Below, in pieces: positions 50,626 through 59,348 of a stretch of DNA of 64,000 nucleotides. The notes below the pieces were generated by a model. That model was not told the DNA's origin. It made no database searches and saw nothing but the letters and a program-made list of their open reading frames with translations. The position numbers and the translations under genes are program-made. The stretch's first letter is position 1. Each line of letters begins with the position of its first letter. Origin of the DNA: Rouxiella aceris (lineage in GTDB: Bacteria; Pseudomonadota; Gammaproteobacteria; Enterobacterales; Enterobacteriaceae). The DNA lies in the NCBI RefSeq assembly GCF_012933545.1, contig NZ_JAADJU010000010.1, positions 160,192-224,191 of the forward strand, in the 5' to 3' direction.

Positions 50626-51021
50626 TTACTTCACTCTGGTCAGACTGTAGCGCTCGGTGGTATTCAACGCCGTTTCATAACTTTGCGCAGTCCCCTCCAG
50701 ATTGATGGTCAAGGCTTTGTCCATCGGTGTGATAGCACAGGAGAACTTCACTTTAAGACTGTGTATGCCGTTAGGCACATACAGATCGGCATATTGGTTT
50801 TTCTGCAATCCAGCAGCTTCTTTATTGTCGATATAAACAATCAACGGACAACTTTCATCCAAAAGAGAGCCGGAAAGCTGCGGCAGACGATGGACACGAA
50901 TTTTGGTGGTACCAGGCTTATTGACGGTATACGCCTGAAGGATCTGCTGGCTTGGCGCATAAGGGCCACTTGAGCATGCCGCCAACACCAGGGCCACAGC
51001 AAGCATAGTTAACTTCCGCAC
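50626..51021 (-). CDS. Small predicted lipoprotein
   Basis: 131-residue protein with a classical lipoprotein signal, MRKLTMLAVALVLAAC with Cys16, followed by Ser-Ser-Gly, which allows outer-membrane sorting. The mature part is a beta-rich domain resembling PEGA-like or DUF2846-type folds (IYIDNKEAAGL, YADLYVPNGIHSLKV), without a firm family match. It is upstream of idi by three bases. Function unknown. Confidence 0.75.
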   Translation of the reverse strand: MRKLTMLAVALVLAACSSGPYAPSQQILQAYTVNKPGTTKIRVHRLPQLSGSLLDESCPLIVYIDNKEAAGLQKNQYADLYVPNGIHSLKVKFSCAITPMDKALTINLEGTAQSYETALNTTERYSLTRVK

Positions 51022-51220
51022 GATTAAGTCTCCGCGAGTTTACAAAGAAAAATCCTGTCGCCGATAACACGACATAAAGTTTCACTGAGCTAAACCATGA
51101 CAGAGCACTTATGACGCTTGAATCGGCGATATCTGATTCCTGACCACGCAGGGAAGCGAAGGCTTAGCCCAGTGCATAGCAGCCCTGTAATCTAACGGAA
51201 GTTAAAACCTTAATATATTC

Positions 51221-51490
51221 TTAAGGTGCGTTTCCTAAAATATTTCCTTTCTGAAACTCGACGTGACCGCCAGGATGAAAGTGCTGCTGGGTAAAATTTT
51301 CACGGCCCAAAGGCAGTACCCTGATGATCTCTGCTTCAAAGTTATCATCGCCCATATCGATAATTTTTGCTTCAAGGCGATAACTAACTGGCGGATTACC
51401 AACAGGAAAAGTTTTCAGTGTTACATTATCACCCGGTGTAAAACGCCGGAACAAAGGTAATGGTGCTTGCTCAAACATGACTTGGCTCAT
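51221..51490 (-). CDS. Hypothetical 89-residue protein
   Basis: Unrecognised cytoplasmic protein starting MSQVMFEQAPLPLFRRFTPGDNV. GGAG stands 7 bases before ATG 51490, which decides this start; the frame is open 21 codons upstream without signals. The composition suggests a small beta-barrel. The palindrome CCTTAA-TTAAGG overlaps its 3-prime end. Confidence 0.6.
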   Translation of the reverse strand: MSQVMFEQAPLPLFRRFTPGDNVTLKTFPVGNPPVSYRLEAKIIDMGDDNFEAEIIRVLPLGRENFTQQHFHPGGHVEFQKGNILGNAP

Positions 51491-51631
51491 TTTTCTGCTC
51501 CATTTGTGTATGAGAATGTTGCCTGAATACGTTAACTTTTTGAAAAAAATCACTCAGAAATTGTCACTAGGAATAATCCTAGAATAGAGCAGGAATTGAC
51601 TTTTTTTTGCGAAGACGGCCACAATCTGAAA

Positions 51632-51778
51632 AAAATCGCAGCTTACAGCTAAAAAAGTATAACGAAGGGAGGCGGTTAATAATCTCCCATACCTGCTGTT
51701 ACTGTAATTATCGGCATGGGAGAGAGATTCTTTAAGAGATAACACTGCGGGGATCACCCCAGTCTGGGGATTTTTTTT
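51632..51778 (+). ncRNA. Candidate structured small RNA
   Basis: TTGACT (51596-51601) and CACAAT (51620-51625), 18 bases apart, could form a promoter. The predicted transcript holds GGGAG (51667), CTCCC (51684) and GGGAG (51718), in which the middle block can pair with either side, then GGGG (51749), CCCC (51757) and GGGG (51766), again with alternative pairings, the last one followed by eight T. The 3-prime part overlaps the end of the minus-strand 68-residue gene. No known RNA family was recognised. Confidence 0.35.
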
Positions 51779-51960
51779 CTATCCGTTTTTCCATATTTAA
51801 TCAGGTAGTTAAGTCTTTTTACTTCCACCTGTAAAAACTGTATCTCATCTATTGCAATCTCGATAAGCGATCCAATTTTTTTGCCACGGTAAGTATCGTT
51901 GGAATCAAGCCGTCCGCGGGATGCATTGAGTAAAATTGTGAGTGCTTCTTTATCTGCCAT
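51754..51960 (-). CDS. Hypothetical 68-residue protein
   Basis: Unrecognised small protein, MADKEALTILLNASRG..., with a central helix (IGSLIEIAIDEIQFLQVEVKRLNYLI) that could form a coiled coil and a basic tail (DRKKIPRLG). GGAGGATAAA before the ATG is an excellent Shine-Dalgarno. A palindromic operator-like site lies about 75 bases upstream. The last codons coincide with the T-run of a plus-strand terminator. Confidence 0.65.
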   Translation of the reverse strand: MADKEALTILLNASRGRLDSNDTYRGKKIGSLIEIAIDEIQFLQVEVKRLNYLIKYGKTDRKKIPRLG

Positions 51961-52311
51961 TTTATCCTCCCACTGTCACTGGATTGGTTTGAATATTTAG
52001 CAGCAAGTTAATTAATACGCCTGCTTTTTGAGCGTAATTTACGCATTATTAACGTAAAATTTAAAATATCCTGGCATTCTTTTGGAGCAAGACTGTGCGT
52101 TATTAGCGCTGACACCAGGTATAACCATAAAATATGGGGTGATTAACTCGGCGAACGAAGATAACAGAAAACGCCTAATTATCATTTAGTTAATTAATTT
52201 AAACAACCCTTGATTCTCATTTATTTACATTCGGACAAATCTTATTAAACACCCTCGCCTTAACAAATACCACCGCATTAAATTACAATAAATTAACACA
52301 ACTTAAGGGGG
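51961..52311. promoter_or_regulatory. AT-rich region with operator-like palindromes
   Basis: No gene is seen in these 351 bases. GCGTAA-T-TTACGC at 52032-52044 is a perfect 6-1-6 palindrome, and a further CGTAA half-site follows at 52053, phased to form TTTACG-N9-CGTAAA (52038-52058). This layout suggests a repressor operator for the 68-residue gene. The rest is unusually AT-rich. Confidence 0.4.
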
Positions 52312-52737
52312 TTAAAATAAGTCTAGCTGTTGACGACCATCGGCTTTCTTTTTGGTCGCTCGCCGTGATACCGGTGGCAGCGAGCGCTGCATTTCCTGAT
52401 TAATCCACTGTAGTATCACCGCCACAATATACTCCTGCTGTTCCTGGGAGATCGGTATATGTTGAGCAATGCCATGCCATTTCTCCAGACAGCCGCGACA
52501 ACAGGTTGCGGTAGCATGTTGGGCAATAAACACCGGATGGCCACGCATTGGTGTTTGTTTACCGTCATTTTCCGGCTCCGCTGGCGCAAGACGCCGGGCG
52601 ATAAAATCCACAGCATGCTGACTGACCACTTCGCTACTGCGGTTTTGACAATAGAGATACTCATCATGACCTAAATGAAAACGCTGGCGAAAAGGCGAAC
52701 CCGCCAGACGTACAAAAACTTCATCAATTGAAAACAT
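52312..52737 (-). CDS. DUF4186 family protein with C-terminal sliding-clamp-binding motif
   Basis: 141-residue protein with the DUF4186 core: RLAGSPFRQRFHLG, then AVDFIARRLAPAEPENDGKQTPMRGHPVF and the Cys/His cluster AQHATATCCRGCLEKWHGI, which could bind a metal. The last residues are KKKADGRQQLDLF, and QLDLF at 137-141 matches the consensus QL[SD]LF by which DNA polymerases and repair proteins bind the beta clamp. The basic linker before it fits a flexible tail. It lies just downstream of the candidate T6SS effector, but DUF4186 is widespread and need not be functionally linked. Function unknown. Confidence 0.85.
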   Translation of the reverse strand: MFSIDEVFVRLAGSPFRQRFHLGHDEYLYCQNRSSEVVSQHAVDFIARRLAPAEPENDGKQTPMRGHPVFIAQHATATCCRGCLEKWHGIAQHIPISQEQQEYIVAVILQWINQEMQRSLPPVSRRATKKKADGRQQLDLF

Positions 52738-52817
52738 GGCGTTCCTGACTTATTGATCGTAAAACTGTCGACAAAGCCCCCCTACCGCACAACCGTGAGC
52801 GGTGCAATAGAGCTTTA

Positions 52818-55800
52818 TTATATAACCTCAATAATATCATCACCCAATATATATTCATTTAGTCGTTCGACTTTTTCCAACGATAATATACCCTGATAGG
52901 GATCCCGTAGGTAGTAATGACCTTCTCCGGCCGAGGTGATAACCGCAAAATGGCCATTAATATTGACGATGCCATTCCAGGAGGGCGATTTTAAACGCTC
53001 TCGCAGATATTGATAAGGTGAGCCGCTGATCATATGGTAGTTGTTCGTTAAACCGCTTTCACTTAACTCTTCAGAAAGAATTTTTGAACTCATTGATCGT
53101 TTTACATTTTCACTGCGAAATATAAAATGTTTGATTTCATTGTCACTGATGCCTTTCGACACCTTAAAATCCCGGAGTAACATGGCACCACTGGTGTGAC
53201 CGCAAGAGTCCATGGTTCCCTGTCGCATAACATGCATATTATGCGTGACACCGACGCCTTCGGCATTGAATTTATCCGGCGTCAGCAGAATGGTGCTTTT
53301 TTCGTCAAAATTAATGGGTACTGAATCATATAAGATAGAATTGTAATCAAATTTGCCGTACTTCTCTTTGGGGAAATAAACCGTTTTGCTTTCCCCCTCT
53401 TCCTGCAGATTTATTTTATTAATCGAAAACAGATTCCGCTTGCCGGGGGTGAATTTTTTACGATCAAAATAGATACCATCATCAATGGCATCAAAGTGCT
53501 GCAGCAAATTTTCGGTTAATGTTTTATCTGCACTGACGTCAATCTTTACTACACTGCCGTCATTAAAATAAACCTCTGCCTGGCCTTGCTGCTGGAAATC
53601 GAGCTGTGCGGGATAACCTTTGGCTCTGGGTTTAGCTGACTGTTGGCAGTTCTCTAATCGTCCTGTCGCCGCGCTATAGCGGTATTTGTTGTAACCCTCG
53701 GCGGTTTTCAGCCAAAAAACGCGGTTATCGGCACCATCTCTTTCCAGCTCTACATAGACCTTTTCGCCGTTGCGTTTGCCTGCCTCGGCCCAGACCAGAT
53801 CACGTCCGTTATTGACCCTTCCCTGTTTATCGCTAAACATCCCAGAAAGTAGGTACTCGTTATTTTTTAGTGCCCGATGACGATCGGGTGCCGGGAGGAT
53901 CACCTTAAACCGCGACGGATCCAAGGTCATAAAAGTGTCTGAATTGAGGGTATGGGTAGTCCATCTACCGCTTTTAACATCATGACTGATCAAGATATGA
54001 GGCCAGGTTTCAAGCGAAGCGGCTACCGCCTGTTCTTCCATTGGCGACCGCACAGACAAAGGCAAAGAGCGATATACCCCGTTGGTTGCCGTTGGTATCA
54101 AATTTAACCAGACTGTTTCTCCGGCACTATTTTGATCCCATTTCAGCAAATAACGTTTCATTATCTGCCCATCACTGCTGCGGCGAGACTCCAGATAGAG
54201 TCCCGGCATATCACTCAATGGCACCATTTCTCCTTGCGTTTCATGGGTTAATATATAATTGATATTCACCTCGGAAGAAATATTCAGCAGGTTTTTTACC
54301 CCTTTTTCTTCGGATTTTACATTCCCGGCAGCCACTGTCTTACCGCCTCCCGCCAGGCCAATAACCCGCCCGTCAGCAGCCACTGATTTCCCGCTGGGCC
54401 GAAAACTTCGCGTCGTGGCATCAAACAGATATACCTCTTTGATGGGGTGATTGCCTGCGGCTACGTAGCCTCGACCAAGACTGCCGTCACGATGGGTAAA
54501 GGTAATTACCTGAAAATTCCGCTGCGATAACTCTTGCGCCGTAGGCTGTTCTGCCCGGTAGGCCTGTAGTTCTGCGGGTGTCATTTCTCGTAACTGTCCG
54601 TCACTGCCAGCGGTGAAGTGTCGGCCGTCACCTTTATCAACCGGACGCAGCTCGCTAAAGGTCTGGCTGTTTTCTTCAATTAACGGCAGATACTGTAACT
54701 GTTGTTCGGGCTCTTTCAGGTAGATTTTACCCTCTGGATGTCGCCACAAATTACTGTAGCGCCGATCCTGTTGCAGCGCCGGTGCTGCCACCACTTTTGA
54801 CTCCAGCCAGTGCAGGCCGGGGATCGGCTGTTTGCCTGCTGTTACCTGTCCTTGCCCCTGTAGCGGTATCTCCGCGTTATAACGCAAATTTAGCAGTGAC
54901 TGATAGGCACTCAGTATTTCATCGACGGTAAACTCCTGCTTTAGCAAAGCTTTGCCAATGGCAGTGGCTATCCAGCTGATAAGATCCATATTCGCCGTCG
55001 CTTTCGGTGAGCGGGCAAAAAAAGTCATGCTCAAGACACTATCAGCCATTTTGGCAAATTTTCCGCCGGTGCTGTTATCCCCGCTATAGACCCCGCTGTT
55101 GATCAGTTGTGCCAGCCTCTCCTGGGATGCCGCATCCCCCACGGCGGCCTTGATCAGGTCAACGGAACTGTTGATCGGATCGCGCATCATAATACCGAGC
55201 ACCATTAAGCGTATTCCCCAAGTCTCGCGTTCAGTAAAGGTTGGCGGGGTAAAAGCCTGTGGGTCTGAAAGGATATAATATCTTTTATGTAGCGGATCCC
55301 ACGCCAGTGGGACCGGCGGCAGTCGTCCGCGATGATGAACGACCGCCGGCAGGGTGACACCAGGTAGATCGACACTAATATTATTGGCCACCCGCAGGTG
55401 ATTTTTGCCCACCTGCAGGTGCGTATAACCCGGCGCGAGACCGAGCTGAACGGTGATGGCATGTTTGGCAATGCCATATAACCCGGCGTCGCCCAGCAAA
55501 CCGAGCAGACTATTAATATGGGTAGGGGTCAGCCGCGGTGTCCATTTACCGGTAGCCTTGTCCCTGACGACAGGCAATGGCGGCCAGTCGGCGATAAGTT
55601 TATCTGCCGGCGTTTTAATAAAGTATTCAGTTACCTCCCGGGTTACCGGTGATTGCCGGGGAATAATGGTCGGCGCAAAACTGCCGAGACTGGGTGATAA
55701 CGGAACCAGGACTGTTTTCTTCTGTTCGGCAACCGGAAACAGCTGACCATCGATATCCACCCAAATCAACTGATCTCTCCGACGCAAGCCGGTCTCTTTA

Positions 55801-56375
55801 TCGACAGGCGGTGCCTCCGGCCCAGCGCGATAAAAGTAGATGCTTTGCGCCATGGTACGCAGAAAATCGTTAGGCTCTACCGTCCAGCCGCCGTCCAGCG
55901 GGTTAGCCACGACTTTCAGCGGCGGATATCCCGGTTGCGTTAAGGCCTTTTCCCAGGTTTGCTGGATGGGAAACTCGCGCCACTGCACCAGGTAACGCCG
56001 CGATGCCTCAACCCGATGGCCGGTCACCGGATCGGTCTTCTTACTGGAAACGTTAAACACCGACTCTCGCTGGTTATTGTCCAGCGGCCGATCCTGCACC
56101 CCACGCGACTCCCTTTCCCCGGACTGCAGGGCATATGCAGACAGCACGATATTATCGATATGCTCAAGATGTAAACGGCCATCGGCCTGACGGGTTAGGG
56201 TGTGAGGGGTGACAGTATCCTGCCGGGTGTCGGCGTGGCGGTGCTGCAGCGGCTGAGATGCTGACGTCAAGGAAGCAGAAGGTGATTGCGGGCTGTTTAC
56301 CTGCGGCTCATTATTGCCTGGCGAAACATTTAAAAATGAGGGGCGATTTTCAGATTGGCGAGAAATTAAAGACAT
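52818..56375 (-). CDS. Candidate T6SS effector with C-terminal C39-like cysteine peptidase domain
   Basis: 1185 residues, start supported by TGGAGGATTATG. Residues 1-65 are Ser/Gln/Pro-rich and probably disordered. Three related segments follow the pattern Trp/Tyr-Pro-x-Leu-x-Val-x-x-(6)-Gly-x-Trp-Thr (about 150-170, 263-288, 791-806); residues 280-500 look helical, and 550-1000 beta-rich. The C-terminus has Q1052 (six before the Cys), DSCGHTSG with C1058, NGHFAVI with H1142, and LRDPYQG with D1158. The Gln at -6 and the 16-residue His-Asp spacing equal those of C39 peptidases. Only two cysteines exist in the protein. Placement directly after tssG suggests T6SS delivery (inference). An adjacent immunity gene is not evident. 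A papain-fold deamidase or other transferase-type toxin is an alternative. Confidence 0.7.
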   Translation of the reverse strand: MSLISRQSENRPSFLNVSPGNNEPQVNSPQSPSASLTSASQPLQHRHADTRQDTVTPHTLTRQADGRLHLEHIDNIVLSAYALQSGERESRGVQDRPLDNNQRESVFNVSSKKTDPVTGHRVEASRRYLVQWREFPIQQTWEKALTQPGYPPLKVVANPLDGGWTVEPNDFLRTMAQSIYFYRAGPEAPPVDKETGLRRRDQLIWVDIDGQLFPVAEQKKTVLVPLSPSLGSFAPTIIPRQSPVTREVTEYFIKTPADKLIADWPPLPVVRDKATGKWTPRLTPTHINSLLGLLGDAGLYGIAKHAITVQLGLAPGYTHLQVGKNHLRVANNISVDLPGVTLPAVVHHRGRLPPVPLAWDPLHKRYYILSDPQAFTPPTFTERETWGIRLMVLGIMMRDPINSSVDLIKAAVGDAASQERLAQLINSGVYSGDNSTGGKFAKMADSVLSMTFFARSPKATANMDLISWIATAIGKALLKQEFTVDEILSAYQSLLNLRYNAEIPLQGQGQVTAGKQPIPGLHWLESKVVAAPALQQDRRYSNLWRHPEGKIYLKEPEQQLQYLPLIEENSQTFSELRPVDKGDGRHFTAGSDGQLREMTPAELQAYRAEQPTAQELSQRNFQVITFTHRDGSLGRGYVAAGNHPIKEVYLFDATTRSFRPSGKSVAADGRVIGLAGGGKTVAAGNVKSEEKGVKNLLNISSEVNINYILTHETQGEMVPLSDMPGLYLESRRSSDGQIMKRYLLKWDQNSAGETVWLNLIPTATNGVYRSLPLSVRSPMEEQAVAASLETWPHILISHDVKSGRWTTHTLNSDTFMTLDPSRFKVILPAPDRHRALKNNEYLLSGMFSDKQGRVNNGRDLVWAEAGKRNGEKVYVELERDGADNRVFWLKTAEGYNKYRYSAATGRLENCQQSAKPRAKGYPAQLDFQQQGQAEVYFNDGSVVKIDVSADKTLTENLLQHFDAIDDGIYFDRKKFTPGKRNLFSINKINLQEEGESKTVYFPKEKYGKFDYNSILYDSVPINFDEKSTILLTPDKFNAEGVGVTHNMHVMRQGTMDSCGHTSGAMLLRDFKVSKGISDNEIKHFIFRSENVKRSMSSKILSEELSESGLTNNYHMISGSPYQYLRERLKSPSWNGIVNINGHFAVITSAGEGHYYLRDPYQGILSLEKVERLNEYILGDDIIEVI

Positions 56376-56529
56376 AATCCTCCAGCGACATTTGCTGTGT
56401 CATTAATAATAAATTATTATAAATTTATATTTATCATTATCTTATGTCACATTTTAATAGAAACAGTTCCATTATTCGCTTAGTCACAACGCTTTGCGGC
56501 AGAATATTTCCCTGCCTGTTTAGCTACCG
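56376..56529 (-). promoter_or_regulatory. AT-rich leader upstream of the effector candidate
   Basis: 154 bases between tssG and the effector gene, strongly AT-rich at 56400-56460 (TAATAATAAATTATTATAAATTTAT on the minus strand contains overlapping AT palindromes). This differs from the coupled junctions of the upstream tss genes and suggests a separate, possibly H-NS-silenced promoter. No clear -35/-10 pair was fixed. Confidence 0.4.
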
Positions 56530-57546
56530 TTAGTCGATCTCCCTTTTAAGCCTGCCAATATTAATGGTGATAATTGGCGGTATTTTCTGCCGGTTATCTG
56601 CCCGCAGTCCAAGAATAACGTTGTAGCCCAGTTGTACGCTTTTATTGTCGATCTTCGGCAAGGGAACAAGATCGATCGGCAGGGTAAGTTGCAGCCTGGC
56701 ATCGTATTTATTGCCCAGATAGACTCGTAACAACGCAAATACATCTTCCCGCAGCTGACCGCCCGGTAACCAGCCTTTGGCCTCTTGTGCATCCTCCGTG
56801 TACAGCGTTACACCGATGCAGCGATGATTAATGCCAGTCATCTGTCCTATTATCGGACGATCGCCGAGCGTAACTCGGGTATTGGCTGAAAGTCTCGCAG
56901 CTTCACGCACCGGGATAGACACCGGCAGATGAGGCTCCACGGTCACTCTGGTGGCCGGTGCCTGGATACGTATCACACCGGCAATGCCTTCGGCGGTGCG
57001 CGTGGTGCGTACCAGTGGCTGCAACAGCGCCAGCAAACGAGAGGCTGGCAGCCCTGGGAAAGCAGTAATACCGGTCAGCGCCATCAGGTTTTGCGAAATA
57101 CTGTCTGTACCGCCAGCTTTAAAGGTGGCCGGATAGGAGTATTTGCGCCAGATGCGATAGTACTGGGTCATGATGCGGTGATTAAAAATATCCAGAAAGG
57201 CTTCCAGATGCTCATGCCCTTCGCGATGCTGGGCAATATCGTCAATATAGCTGGTCGGCAAAGGAGAATCGGTGCCGTACAGTCCCAGGAAAGTGGTTCT
57301 TACCGTCGGGGGATGTGGCGCATTCTCTTGCGTACATTTTAGTTCGCTGACCGGAAACCCCATTCCCGGATGCGGGCGAAAGCGCACAGCGTCGTCTCTT
57401 AGCGAGAAACTGCTGCCAGGTGCCTTGCCGCCAGCGGAGAAGTGCTCAATTAATTGACAGAAACGATAAAAGTTAAACATTGGCGTCTGATCGCCCCCCT
57501 GAGCATCACGCCAGAATGACAGTTTATTTTCAGCTTGCTTATCCAT
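56530..57546 (-). CDS. tssG: TssG, T6SS baseplate component
   Basis: 338 residues from the ATG at 57546, which overlaps the tssF stop (TAATG). TssG forms the baseplate wedge with TssF, TssE and TssK. Family features are the N-terminal FYRFCQLIEHF, the PHPPTVRTTFLGLYGTDSPLPTSY block and HLEAFLDIFNHRIMTQYYRIWRKYSY. An in-frame start 12 codons upstream exists, but translational coupling favours the shorter form. No tssJ follows it here; the effector gene comes next. Confidence 0.93.
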   Translation of the reverse strand: MDKQAENKLSFWRDAQGGDQTPMFNFYRFCQLIEHFSAGGKAPGSSFSLRDDAVRFRPHPGMGFPVSELKCTQENAPHPPTVRTTFLGLYGTDSPLPTSYIDDIAQHREGHEHLEAFLDIFNHRIMTQYYRIWRKYSYPATFKAGGTDSISQNLMALTGITAFPGLPASRLLALLQPLVRTTRTAEGIAGVIRIQAPATRVTVEPHLPVSIPVREAARLSANTRVTLGDRPIIGQMTGINHRCIGVTLYTEDAQEAKGWLPGGQLREDVFALLRVYLGNKYDARLQLTLPIDLVPLPKIDNKSVQLGYNVILGLRADNRQKIPPIITINIGRLKREID

Positions 57547-59348
57547 TACATCAGTATCCTTTGCGGGTGACGTTCCGGCCATGCCAGTGGCGTCGCAGAG
57601 GGCATTAGCGTGACATTAAATTGCGTAAAACAACGAATGTCGGCGTACTGGGTAAAAAATTGCTCCAGAATTTCGCTGAACAACAGCGCATCCCCCGGCC
57701 CGCTATAGCAGTTTTCATCGAGGGTGATATGAATATTGACGCCATGGCAATACTGACCGTTGATCACCCGTTGCGTTTCCTGCGCCTGCAGATCGCTTAT
57801 GCCGGCAATACGCCGCTGGTTTTCGGCGGTGTGGCTCCATTCAAACAAAGCGAGTGCCTTTTTCAGCACCGCCGGGGACAGCAAATTATCCAGCGCTTGC
57901 GGATGCAACAACGACATCACCTGCCATTGGTAGCGGGGTGTGTTGGGAGGATAAGCCGGTAACTCCGCCCTGCCGCGCGTTGTCACCTGTAATAGCAAAT
58001 TGCCGGTGGCGACCTGCTGATCAAATATTGCCTGTTGCAGCGCCATTCGTGGGTAGGCACCGTTGGTGCAGGTCATATTCAACCGCAGGCGCGCCTCTTC
58101 TTGTATCTGCCGCTGCTTTTCATGGCTGCGGCCACCGAGCATCAGCAGCGTTTCGTTCAATCCCGACGGCCCGCGCCACATGCGCGTGTGGTAAAAACGT
58201 TCCGGCCACTGATTCTGGTATTTCAGCATCCCGCCTTTACCCCGAAACTGGCTGTAGGGCACATATTGGTACGTCTGGTGGTTATCCAGCTTCTGACTGA
58301 CACTATCGACCGAATAGATTTCCGTATGGCCATCATGTAAACGATGCGGCCGCAGCCGGTAGTCAAGCACGGCGGGATCAATACTCAGCGGCTCCCCCAA
58401 ATGGTGAAACAGGTTAATTAGCGGCACACAGTGCATACGCAGCGCGTCCGGGGGTATAGCCAGGTTAGGGGGCAGTGGCTTGTCCAGTACCACTTCAAGT
58501 TCAAACCCATAACAATCTGCTGCCAGGTGCAGGGTTTCCAACCCCTGCAGATTGATAAAGAAATAACGCGCCGGGCCGGTGAAATACTCCAGCCACGGAC
58601 GCACCTCACCGCACATTAGCGGACTGTCACTGTGCGGCCAGATTGAGGCTTCCGTTGCGTGCCACTGTGGGCTGATATTGCCACTGAATGGATACTGCTC
58701 AGTATCACCTTGATAGCGAACCCAGATAGAGTGCACCTGGCGACTTAGCGCCAGATAGAGGGCTGACTGCAAAACCCGATCACCATTGATAAACAGCGGC
58801 AGATTTTGCCAGTCAATCTGCTGGCGATCGGCCAGGGGGGAAATAACAAAACGCAGCCGCAGTGCATGCTGACCCTGCCGGCGGGTAAAATGGGTAATAT
58901 TGTCCAGAGTAAAGGGATGGATCACCAGCGGTCGCGTAGTGCGATAGGGGCAACGCTCGCCCCGGCCCTCTTGCGTGGTGATAATCGGCGTAGTCAGAAT
59001 TTCACTGCCCGCTTCCAGTCGTTGATCGCGAGTATGATGGTTGGCATTGCCAGGGGTCATTTCCACAACGGCAGTGGATGGCAGTGTACGGTTCACAATC
59101 GGTAATAGATGGGCCAGTAGCGGTTCGGTTAGCTCAGGAATATCGTCATCAATTTTCTGGCGAATACGCGCCATTAGAAAGGCAAAGCCCTGAAACAGCC
59201 GCTCCACGGATCCATCTCGCGGTCCCGCACTGCTGTCGAGGCCAAGTTCACGGGCAATATCCTGGAATTGACTGGCAAATTCGCTACCGGCTTCTTTGAG
59301 ATAACGCATCTCACCATCGAAATAACGCATAAAAACGTCGTCGGTCAT
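57546..59348 (-). CDS. tssF: TssF, T6SS baseplate component
   Basis: 600-residue baseplate wedge protein (VasA/ImpG family), two copies per wedge with one TssG. The start MTDDVFMRYFDGEMRYLKEAGSEFA and the PELTEPLLAHLLPIVNRTLPS block are diagnostic. Full length. It overlaps the tssM stop by four bases (ATGA) and tssG by one, so the three are co-translated. Confidence 0.95.
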   Translation of the reverse strand: MTDDVFMRYFDGEMRYLKEAGSEFASQFQDIARELGLDSSAGPRDGSVERLFQGFAFLMARIRQKIDDDIPELTEPLLAHLLPIVNRTLPSTAVVEMTPGNANHHTRDQRLEAGSEILTTPIITTQEGRGERCPYRTTRPLVIHPFTLDNITHFTRRQGQHALRLRFVISPLADRQQIDWQNLPLFINGDRVLQSALYLALSRQVHSIWVRYQGDTEQYPFSGNISPQWHATEASIWPHSDSPLMCGEVRPWLEYFTGPARYFFINLQGLETLHLAADCYGFELEVVLDKPLPPNLAIPPDALRMHCVPLINLFHHLGEPLSIDPAVLDYRLRPHRLHDGHTEIYSVDSVSQKLDNHQTYQYVPYSQFRGKGGMLKYQNQWPERFYHTRMWRGPSGLNETLLMLGGRSHEKQRQIQEEARLRLNMTCTNGAYPRMALQQAIFDQQVATGNLLLQVTTRGRAELPAYPPNTPRYQWQVMSLLHPQALDNLLSPAVLKKALALFEWSHTAENQRRIAGISDLQAQETQRVINGQYCHGVNIHITLDENCYSGPGDALLFSEILEQFFTQYADIRCFTQFNVTLMPSATPLAWPERHPQRILM

